The position numbers were made by a program, and so were the translations under genes. Below are positions 34,739 through 41,735 of a stretch of 58,438 nt of DNA, piece after piece. This stretch comes from Phycisphaerales bacterium (GTDB lineage Bacteria > Planctomycetota > Phycisphaerae > Phycisphaerales > SM1A02). The stretch's first letter is position 1; every line of letters starts with the position of its first letter. A model generated the notes under the pieces. It was not told the DNA's origin. It made no database searches and was given only the letters and a program-made list of their open reading frames with translations. Location: the NCBI GenBank assembly GCA_014238965.1, contig JABAAC010000056.1, forward strand, positions 1-58,438. The letters are read 5' to 3'.

Positions 34739-36045
34739 GCCGCACCTCCAAGGAGTACCGCGGTATTTTGTCCGCCTAGGCTGGCGCTCAGTACGAGAAT
34801 GTGTTTTGGGTTCGCCTGCCTTGCATCAGTTGGGCCCGCGTCGAGGCCATCGATGGGATCATCGCCCCGGCGTGCGGGCAGCATGCCGGTATGCAGGCAC
34901 TGTGCTGCCACGGCAAGTTGGATCGAGCCGTGGCCACTGCAGCAATTCCCAACGGCCGGTGTCAGCAAAATAAGGGGCACCGACGCGGCGTGGCTACCAA
35001 GTGTGGCATGCAGTGCGTCACGCTCTGCCGCATCAACAGCGGGGATGCCGCTTCCAAATGGAACAACTGCATCAATGTCTTGGGGCGCGACTCCTGATTG
35101 GTGTAACGCTTGGTTGATTGCATCACCGATGGATTCTGCACTTGCGCCGATGCCGGACCAATCGTCAATAGTCTGCGTTGTGCCAGTGCCCAAGATGTGC
35201 GCGAGCAGTTCCTTGCCTCGGGCGGCAGCATGTTGGGCATCTTCGACCACAACTAGCCCGCCACCTTCTCCAAGCACCGTTCCATCTGCGTTGGGGTGAA
35301 AGGGAAGGACTGCGCGTTCGGGCCCGCGGCTGCAATCGGTCAACCGTCCGGCTTGTACCTGTCGATGAAAGGCGAGCACGTTCATTCTGCTTTCGGCGCC
35401 GCCGGATAGGCAGGCATCTGCGGCGCCTCGCTGAATGACCCGTACTGACTCCGCAAGTGACAAGGCGGCGCTCGATTCCCAGCACGTAATCGTGTTGGAG
35501 GGCCCTCTGCACTCATGCACAATGGTCACATGGCACGCAAGCATATTTGGAAGCGACTTGAGCAACCACAAAGGTGTGAGGCGCTGCATGCCTTCGCGGC
35601 CCCAGTGATCTAAGTCAAATGAACCATCGTCACGGCGGCTTGTGATGAGTGCCGTGCCAAGTTCATTGACGTCAGAGCAAATGAGGCCCGCGCCGATTTG
35701 ACAGCCCATGCGTTGTGGAGGAATGGTTGGTTGGGCATCTTTGTCAATGCCAGGCGTGACGAGTTGGGCGTGGTCGAGCGCTGCCTTTGCTCCGGCGATC
35801 GCCAATTCGATATCGCGGCACATGACCTTCGTTGCCTTGCGGTAGTGCTTGGGCACGATCTCCCGAATCTTCAGTGCATCTTGGGCTAGCTCAGCAGCAA
35901 GCGGGCAGCCGTAGGCTGATGCATCAAACTGTCGAATTGGATTGATCGCGGTTCGACCCTCGAGCAGGGCCGACCACAACGGGTCAATACCGATGCCAAA
36001 GGCCGTGACCGGCCCGATGCCACTTATGCCTACAGGTCGCGACAT
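34735..36045 (-). CDS. Ketosynthase homolog without catalytic residues (chain-length-factor-like)
   Basis: The 436-residue protein is a thiolase-fold ketosynthase in overall sequence (SGIGPVTAFG, ECRGPSNTI, SGGAESRMN, GTVLGEGGG, GNCCSGHGSIQLAVA, SLGGQN). Aligned by eye to its neighbour, the nucleophile Cys becomes Glu190, the first His becomes Phe330, Lys becomes Thr362 and the second His becomes Asn367. It therefore cannot condense on its own. Chain length factors of type II polyketide synthases have Gln at the Cys position; Glu is unusual. It overlaps the active ketosynthase gene by ATGA, with this gene first, the reverse of the usual polyketide order. Likely a heterodimer partner that sets chain length. 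Confidence 0.78.
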   Translation of the reverse strand: MSRPVGISGIGPVTAFGIGIDPLWSALLEGRTAINPIRQFDASAYGCPLAAELAQDALKIREIVPKHYRKATKVMCRDIELAIAGAKAALDHAQLVTPGIDKDAQPTIPPQRMGCQIGAGLICSDVNELGTALITSRRDDGSFDLDHWGREGMQRLTPLWLLKSLPNMLACHVTIVHECRGPSNTITCWESSAALSLAESVRVIQRGAADACLSGGAESRMNVLAFHRQVQAGRLTDCSRGPERAVLPFHPNADGTVLGEGGGLVVVEDAQHAAARGKELLAHILGTGTTQTIDDWSGIGASAESIGDAINQALHQSGVAPQDIDAVVPFGSGIPAVDAAERDALHATLGSHAASVPLILLTPAVGNCCSGHGSIQLAVAAQCLHTGMLPARRGDDPIDGLDAGPTDARQANPKHILVLSASLGGQNTAVLLGGAA

Positions 36046-36101
36046 GGGGCGGTAGTGTAGCCGTCACGACAACTCAATCGGGGTTGCTGAGGGATTTCTC
36101 C

Positions 36102-36800
36102 ATGCCATTGATTTTGCTTGTGCCGACGATTGCGTTGATTGTGGGCGTGGTGATCGGGGTATTGGCGCGCCCAGGCCGCAAACTGCAGGGCGGAGCACAG
36201 CATCTTGCCGGTGGTGTGATTTTCGGGGCAGTTGCTGTTGAAATTGTGCCTTTCATGGAGAAGGAGAATCATTGGACAGCAATTCTTGCTGGACTTGCTG
36301 CTGGGGCGGGCTTGATGTTGCTCATTCGAGGGCTTCGGCGGAAGGAGGAGTCGATTGAGGCTGTCAAGACTCGTGGCATTGCGGGGCTTTCAGTGGGGTT
36401 GCTTGTGGCCTTTGGCATTGACTTGGTCATTGATGGAATGTTGGTCTCCATTGGGGTGGCTGCAGGTGACCAAGGTGGACTTGTTTTGGGCGTGGGCATT
36501 GGCGTAGAGACGTTGTTTTTGGGGCTGGCCTTGGCAGCATCAGGTGGCGGGCGTCGTCTGGCAGTCCTTGGAGTTGGAGTCACCTTGGCAGCACTCATAT
36601 TGGTTGGAGGTGTGGGTGGCTGGGCGCTCGTGGGTGTTCTGCAAGGGTGGTGGTTGACAGCCGTGCTGTCGTTTGGGACGGCCGCGCTCGTGTGGCTGGT
36701 GGTTGAGGAACTTCTTGTAGAAGCACACGATGGCCAGGGGGAGACCCTTTTGGGCTCGGCCATGTTTTTTGTAGGCTTTGGAGCCGTCTTAGTAATTTGA
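36102..36800 (+). CDS. ZIP-like metal permease
   Basis: The 232-residue membrane protein has about seven hydrophobic helices and resembles the ZIP divalent metal transporter family: GGAQHLAGGVIFGAVAVEIVP in helix 2, LLVAFGIDLVIDGMLVSIG with polar residues in helix 4, GIGVETLFLG in helix 5, and LVVEELLVEAHDG. The canonical His-rich motifs (HxxPEG) are replaced by ID-type residues, so metal specificity is unclear. ATG 36102 has GAGGG 8 bases upstream; the frame before it is not supported. It stands alone. Confidence 0.65.
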   Translation: MPLILLVPTIALIVGVVIGVLARPGRKLQGGAQHLAGGVIFGAVAVEIVPFMEKENHWTAILAGLAAGAGLMLLIRGLRRKEESIEAVKTRGIAGLSVGLLVAFGIDLVIDGMLVSIGVAAGDQGGLVLGVGIGVETLFLGLALAASGGGRRLAVLGVGVTLAALILVGGVGGWALVGVLQGWWLTAVLSFGTAALVWLVVEELLVEAHDGQGETLLGSAMFFVGFGAVLVI

Positions 36801-36882
36801 CAGCAATAATTTACGTTCTTTTGCCATTGCCCTGGCGGTGATCCCATCGCTTCCTGGGAAGCATGTGGCCACGTTGGGCAGT

Positions 36883-38241
36883 TCAGGTCGCCAAAGGCGA
36901 TAGCCCGCGTCGGGCGATGAGCATGGCCAACTCAAGGGATTGCTCTGCATTCAGTCTGGGATCCACCATGGACCGATAGCCATCAGCTAGATCTGCATCT
37001 TGAAGGCCCCGTGCACCGCCAGTGCACTCGGTGACATTTTCGCCCGTCAGTTCGACGTGTAGGCCTCCAAAGACCGACCCGCAACGGTCATGAATCTCAA
37101 TGGACTGCTCTACCTCAAGAAGAATGTCTTCGAATCGCCTTGTCTTGAGCCCATCTGCAGTCGAGCGAGTGTTGCCGTGCATCGGGTCGCAAACAAAGAG
37201 CACGGTCTTTCCTGTCTTGTGCACCGCATCAATGAGGGCCGGCAGATGTGATGCAGTGTGCTCTGCACCAAATCGGTGAATCAGTGTCATTCGTCCAGGC
37301 TCATCGTCGGGATGCAATGCACCAAGCAACTCTTTGATCCACTCATGTAATGCGTCTGGCTCAATACTTGGGCCGACCTTGACAGCAATTGGATTACGAA
37401 TACAACTGAAGAACGCAACGTGCGCTTGTTGAACGTCTGCAGTTCGCATTCCAATCCATGGGTAGTGCGTCGAGAGCAAGTAGTGACCGTCTCGGCGGGG
37501 CACCTTCCGCGTTAGCGCAGCCTCGTAATTTAGCAACAGACCTTCGTGGCTGGTGAAGAAGTCCACTCGACTGAGATCCGATGCGGCTGTTCCGGACAAG
37601 GTCTCCATGAACGCCAAGCCGCTTGAAATACGCTCAATAATCGCCTTGTATTCTTCTCGCCGCTCTGCATGCTCGACAAACGCCAAGTCCCAATATTCTG
37701 GGTGATGCAAGTCTGCAAAACCACCACCAACCAAACTACGAATGAAATTCAACGTGAGTGCAGAACGCTCATAGCCACGAAGTAGGCGCCATGGATCTGG
37801 TGTGCGGCTGTGCGCATCGAATGTTGGTTTATTTACATTGTCTCCGTAGAACGACGGCAGCGTTGTGCCATCTCGCGTTTCGGTATTGCTTGATCGAGGC
37901 TTGGCATACTGCCCTGCAAAGCGGCCCACACGAATCACGGGACGCCGCGTGCCATGCACCAGCACCAAAGACATCTGCAACAGAATCTTGAGCTTGTTGG
38001 CAATCGTGTTTGACGTGCAGCCCTCAAAGGTTTCAGCGCAGTCGCCACCTTGCAGCAGAAACCGCTCACCGCGGGCGGCCTCGGCGAGCTTTCGCTTGAG
38101 CGTCTCAATTTCCCACGAGGTCACCAGCGGCGGAAACGAGGTTAACTCCGCGGTTGCTTCAGCCAGCACCGCTTCGTCGGGCCACGGTGGTTGGTAGGCA
38201 ACCGAAAGAGCCCGCCAATCGTCGATGTGCCGGGCTGTCAT
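36883..38241 (-). CDS. 3-Deoxy-7-phosphoheptulonate synthase, class II (plant/mycobacterial type)
   Basis: The enzyme condenses phosphoenolpyruvate and erythrose-4-phosphate, the first step of the shikimate pathway. Starting at ATG 38241 it has 452 residues, the family's normal length; a longer frame to 38403 reads through the tRNA gene and is rejected. Motifs: LLQGGDCAETFEG near residue 65, RVGRFAGQYAKPRS, NVNKP, TSHEGLLLNYE, STHYPWIGMRT, KVGPS, HRFGAEH, CDPMHGNT, GLHVELTGENVTECTGG and DPRLNAEQSLELA. AAGGAG lies 11 bases upstream of the ATG. It is transcribed on the same strand as tRNA-Leu, 47 bases downstream of it. Confidence 0.93.
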   Translation of the reverse strand: MTARHIDDWRALSVAYQPPWPDEAVLAEATAELTSFPPLVTSWEIETLKRKLAEAARGERFLLQGGDCAETFEGCTSNTIANKLKILLQMSLVLVHGTRRPVIRVGRFAGQYAKPRSSNTETRDGTTLPSFYGDNVNKPTFDAHSRTPDPWRLLRGYERSALTLNFIRSLVGGGFADLHHPEYWDLAFVEHAERREEYKAIIERISSGLAFMETLSGTAASDLSRVDFFTSHEGLLLNYEAALTRKVPRRDGHYLLSTHYPWIGMRTADVQQAHVAFFSCIRNPIAVKVGPSIEPDALHEWIKELLGALHPDDEPGRMTLIHRFGAEHTASHLPALIDAVHKTGKTVLFVCDPMHGNTRSTADGLKTRRFEDILLEVEQSIEIHDRCGSVFGGLHVELTGENVTECTGGARGLQDADLADGYRSMVDPRLNAEQSLELAMLIARRGLSPLAT

Positions 38242-38287
38242 CGTTGTTCCGGCTCCTTCGTTGAGATACCTCGTTCGAACAGTACAC

Positions 38288-38369
<82 letters not shown>

Positions 38370-38430
38370 GTTCGTTGAATGATCCCCTATCTTGCCTACT
38401 CACGGCAAGGGATCTAGAGAGACTTTCACT

Positions 38431-39123
38431 ATGCGATGTTCAACATCCTGCGGCCTTCTGCTCTTTCTGACACGTCTTGTGCTGGGTTCTGCACTGTTTC
38501 TTGCAGGCTGGCACCTCGTGTTTGGCACGACAACCCTGACCACCGAGGAACTTGGAGTGCTCGATTCCACCCAAGCGGTTGCCGTGGTTCCAGCCGTGCT
38601 TGGGCAGCCCGCCTTGGCCTCAAGTGCTCCTACGGCCGCCGTTGCTAGCTCTACAGCACCAGCGGTCGATTCGAAAGCCACCGACGAACCTCGTTCGTCA
38701 GAAGAGTCTTCAGAGCCAAGTGCCAAGCGTAGGCCAGTCTTGAGGCTGGCATTCACGCTGCATCAAGGTGGGCTGGCCTCCCCAGAAGCATCAACTGGCA
38801 TCGCATGGGCCGTGGCTCTGGTGGAGTTGATCGGTGGCGCACTATTGATCATTGGTCTCTTAACTCGGTTATGGGGAACCTTGGCCATCATCGTGCTCGG
38901 CGGGTTGTTCTGGTATCAGTCTGTTCAGTCAGGGGGCATGTTTGACGTGAATCCCCTGCATTGGGCCGCCGATCCACAGTCGTTTGCCCTGCTCTACGCA
39001 CAACTTGGTGGCATGGTGCTTGGGCTGACTTTGCTGCGGTTCGGTGGTGGGAAGTTGTCAATGGACCAATTTCTCTTTGGCCGACCGGCCATGGATCCCA
39101 AGTCTGACGCCGACGAAGTCTAA
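38431..39123 (+). CDS. DoxX-like membrane protein with a low-complexity insert
   Basis: The 230-residue protein begins with a hydrophobic helix (LLLFLTRLVLGSALFLAGWHLVFG). An insert of about 80 residues rich in Ala, Ser, Pro and Glu follows. Then come FTLHQGGLASPEASTGIAWAVALVELIGGALLIIGLLTRLWG and two further helices, the layout of the DoxX family, whose members vary in function (some act with thiol or sulfur chemistry, many are uncharacterised). It lies 59 bases before the VWA operon on the same strand and could belong to it. The start at ATG 38431 is favoured because the hydrophobic helix follows closely; ribosome binding sequence is weak. Confidence 0.7.
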   Translation: MRCSTSCGLLLFLTRLVLGSALFLAGWHLVFGTTTLTTEELGVLDSTQAVAVVPAVLGQPALASSAPTAAVASSTAPAVDSKATDEPRSSEESSEPSAKRRPVLRLAFTLHQGGLASPEASTGIAWAVALVELIGGALLIIGLLTRLWGTLAIIVLGGLFWYQSVQSGGMFDVNPLHWAADPQSFALLYAQLGGMVLGLTLLRFGGGKLSMDQFLFGRPAMDPKSDADEV

Positions 39124-39182
39124 TGAGGCTGTTTGGGGCCGTACAGCACTTACAGTGCCTCGTCGCCGTATCCTGACCCATT

Positions 39183-40103
39183 GTGGTGGCCAACCTTCAG
39201 TCCAATCCAACTTCGGCGGGGCGACGCGCCCGCCATGCCGTGCCATGGGCGGCATCCATCGCCCTACACGTTGGGCTCGTGCTCATCGGCTTTACGTTGA
39301 CGTGGTCCATCATCAGATTGGAAGATCGACCGCCTTCACCAGTCGTAGAGGCAGGTCTTCCCGCACTGACAATTCCAGCGGTCATGGAGGCGCAGCCCTT
39401 GGAACTGCCAGGGCCCCAGCCCTTGCCTGAGCCACCAACACTTGAACCAGTTGTTGTTCCCGAGCAACCAACACGTCAGGCAGAGGCTCCACTTGATGCG
39501 CCAATGGTCCCCTCGGCACCAATCACGATGGCATCCGCCTTTGCGGGGTCCGACCTGCCCCCAGGCGATCTGGTGTTCGTACTAGACGCAAGTGGCACCA
39601 TGATTCCGTGGTTTCACGATGTGTTGTCGGAGTTGGAACGATCGCTTATGGCAATGCGGCCAACTGACACATTCGCAGTTGTCCTCTTCCGTGGTGGCAA
39701 GGACATCGTTGCCTACCCGGGGCGTCCCTGTCCCGCGCGGGGCCGCTATCGAGAAAAAGCGTTGGAATTTCTTCGTGATTACACCCGGTGGGGAGGCCCC
39801 GCGCTTGGGTCCGACCCAATTGCCGCGTTAGAGCAAGCGCTGGCCTTCGATCCGGCAACCATCATTCTGCTATCAGGCGGGATGGATGCCTCGACTAGTT
39901 TCAGCCTCAGCGCAACGGAAGTGTTAGACAGACTTGCAACGGCCGCTGCGGCAGCCTCTCATGGCGGCCATGGTGCTGCCATCCGATGCGTTCAACTCGT
40001 TCCAGACGCATCGATTGAACCAGACCCATTGCTTGCGGCCATTGCCGCGAATTACGGTGGAGGCCAGGTACATCTGGTCACGCCCGAGGACCTTGACCCA
40101 TGA
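39183..40103 (+). CDS. VWA-domain protein with a TonB-like membrane anchor
   Basis: The 306-residue protein starts at GTG 39183 (or the adjacent GTG 39186). A basic N-terminus precedes one membrane helix at about 21-44 containing Ser25-x3-His29 (SIALH), the motif that in TonB couples to ExbB/ExbD. A proline/glutamate-rich linker follows (about 50-125), then a von Willebrand A domain at about 128-300 with the metal-site start DASGT (Asp135, Ser137, Thr139), TFAVVLFRGG, and LLSGGMD. Thus it is built like TonB or TolA, but the effector domain is a VWA. Its last bases overlap the ExbB-like gene (ATGA). The target in the periplasm is unknown. Confidence 0.8.
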   Translation: MVANLQSNPTSAGRRARHAVPWAASIALHVGLVLIGFTLTWSIIRLEDRPPSPVVEAGLPALTIPAVMEAQPLELPGPQPLPEPPTLEPVVVPEQPTRQAEAPLDAPMVPSAPITMASAFAGSDLPPGDLVFVLDASGTMIPWFHDVLSELERSLMAMRPTDTFAVVLFRGGKDIVAYPGRPCPARGRYREKALEFLRDYTRWGGPALGSDPIAALEQALAFDPATIILLSGGMDASTSFSLSATEVLDRLATAAAAASHGGHGAAIRCVQLVPDASIEPDPLLAAIAANYGGGQVHLVTPEDLDP

Positions 40104-40825
40104 TTCTGCCCTTTCTGACGCTCTCGGTTGTTGCTCCTGGATCCCGTAGTTTCGCAGCAGCGTTCTTTCTCAGTCGGAATTCGGATGGTGGCATCGAGCT
40201 GATCGGTACAGCGGTGACATGGTTGTTGTTGTGTTTGTCAGCCATCGCCGTTGGCCTCGTACTGGCAATGGTGCTGGACACTCGCCGGAAGGATCTCATG
40301 CCTACGGCCTTGCTGGATTCGATTCGAGACGACTTTAAAGGCGGCCGATTCAAGGACGCGATCAAACGGGTCAAAGCGGATGATTCATTTCTATCGCGCA
40401 TTTTGCGAGATGCCTTCCAGCAGGCTCCCGGTGGTCATGCCGCCATGCGTCGTGCGCTTGAACAGGCCGCCGATGCCGCGTTGATGGGGCGACTTCGCCG
40501 TCTTGAGATTCTCAACGTCCTCGGACAAGTCAGTCCCATGATTGGCCTGTTTGGCACGGTGTATGGCATGATCCTGGCCTTCCAAGCGATTGTTGTGTCT
40601 GGGGGTGCAGCTGACCCGGTCATGCTTGCTGGGGGTATTGGTACTGCATTGACAACGACCTTCTGGGGTCTTGTCGTGGCCATTCCGTCGATGGCCGCTT
40701 ATGCCATTCTCCGCCAACGACTCGACGGCCACGCTACTGAGGCACTGCAAGGCGCCGAGCAGTTACTTGGACGACTGCAGCGCAAGGAAACCAAGGAAAC
40801 AGTTGCAAGCGGCACGGCAGAATGA
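40100..40825 (+). CDS. MotA/TolQ/ExbB proton channel protein
   Basis: The 241-residue protein has three membrane helices (about 32-54, 145-170, 180-205) separated by a cytoplasmic helical domain. The two C-terminal helices carry the family signatures PMIGLFGTVYGMILAF and GGIGTALTTTFWGLVVAIPSMAAY with the conserved threonines that line the proton path. In the ExbB and TolQ families a pentamer surrounds an ExbD/TolR dimer and transmits proton flow to a TonB/TolA-like partner; here the partner is probably the upstream VWA protein. ATGA overlaps at both ends show coupled translation. Confidence 0.92.
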   Translation: MILPFLTLSVVAPGSRSFAAAFFLSRNSDGGIELIGTAVTWLLLCLSAIAVGLVLAMVLDTRRKDLMPTALLDSIRDDFKGGRFKDAIKRVKADDSFLSRILRDAFQQAPGGHAAMRRALEQAADAALMGRLRRLEILNVLGQVSPMIGLFGTVYGMILAFQAIVVSGGAADPVMLAGGIGTALTTTFWGLVVAIPSMAAYAILRQRLDGHATEALQGAEQLLGRLQRKETKETVASGTAE

Positions 40826-41277
40826 GAACAGATCGGCGACACATCACGGTCCCAGGAATCACGCCACTGGTTGATGTGGTGTTTCTATTGATCGTGTTCT
40901 TTGTCGTTGTGTCCAGCGTCGTCGATCTAGATCGAGTGCCGCTTGATCTACCCATGCCAAATCCGGCTATGACGATGCCGCCCGCCGAGCGGCCCGCGGC
41001 AGTGGTGAATGTTGTCCCCGGGGACGACGGCGAAGCACTTGGCTACCGTCTCGATGGCCAAACGTACAACCCCGACCACAACGGTGTGGAGTTGCTTCGC
41101 CATGCACTTGCTGTACATCTCGTGGCAGATCCCAACACCGCAGTCGTTATTCGCGCGGATCGTGCAGCTCGCAGTGCAGTCGTGCTGCCTGTGTTGAGTG
41201 TGGCGCGTCGTGCAGCGACAGAGGCCGGCTTGGGGCACCCTGTTCGTGTCGAACTTGCGGTGGAGGCGCCAAGATGA
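40822..41277 (+). CDS. ExbD/TolR-family protein, first copy
   Basis: This 151-residue bitopic protein has a short cytoplasmic N-terminus, the PGITPLVDVVFLLIVFFVVVSS helix with the essential Asp in the first third, and a periplasmic domain with VVIRADRAARSAVVLPVLSVAR typical of ExbD/TolR. It would sit with the ExbB-like channel and carry the proton-accepting aspartate. It overlaps its neighbours by four bases each side. Confidence 0.9.
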   Translation: MRTDRRHITVPGITPLVDVVFLLIVFFVVVSSVVDLDRVPLDLPMPNPAMTMPPAERPAAVVNVVPGDDGEALGYRLDGQTYNPDHNGVELLRHALAVHLVADPNTAVVIRADRAARSAVVLPVLSVARRAATEAGLGHPVRVELAVEAPR

Positions 41278-41735
41278 GGGCTCGTCGATCAACTCCCATC
41301 TCACTCAACATTGCATCGATGATCGATGTGGTGTTTTTGCTGCTGATGTACTTCATGGTTGCGACCGACTTCAGTCCAGCGGAAGAGACATTTCGAATGG
41401 ACTTGCCGGATCGACATGTGGGCAGCGACAGTTTTAGTCTCAAAGACCAACCATTGCAGGTGGAAGTGCTTGCAGCGGGGTCTCGTGCGCAGCCAGTGTT
41501 CACGATTCCTAGTTGGGGTTCGCCGACGGGTTCCATTGACTCACTTCGCACGCAACTTGAGGGGCTCCGCGGTTTGGGCTCTTCGTCGAATCGCGCTGCG
41601 AGATTCACCGATGATCACCCTGTTGAGATCCTTGTATCGCCTGCAGCAGGGTGGGGCTGGGCGGTAGAAGCTTTTAATGCAGCGGTCGCTGCAGGCTTCA
41701 CCAATGTTCGGCTCGACGCGAGGACGTCAACATGA
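41274..41735 (+). CDS. ExbD/TolR-family protein, second copy
   Basis: The 153-residue protein follows the first ExbD-like gene with an ATGA overlap. Its helix is NIASMIDVVFLLLMYFMVATDF, again with the conserved Asp; the periplasmic part is different in sequence (DLPDRHVGSDSF, a longer middle segment, and PVEILVSPAAGWGWAVEAFNAAVAAGFTNVRL at the end). Two diverged ExbD genes beside one ExbB suggest a heterodimer in the channel, as in other two-ExbD systems. Confidence 0.9.
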   Translation: MRARRSTPISLNIASMIDVVFLLLMYFMVATDFSPAEETFRMDLPDRHVGSDSFSLKDQPLQVEVLAAGSRAQPVFTIPSWGSPTGSIDSLRTQLEGLRGLGSSSNRAARFTDDHPVEILVSPAAGWGWAVEAFNAAVAAGFTNVRLDARTST

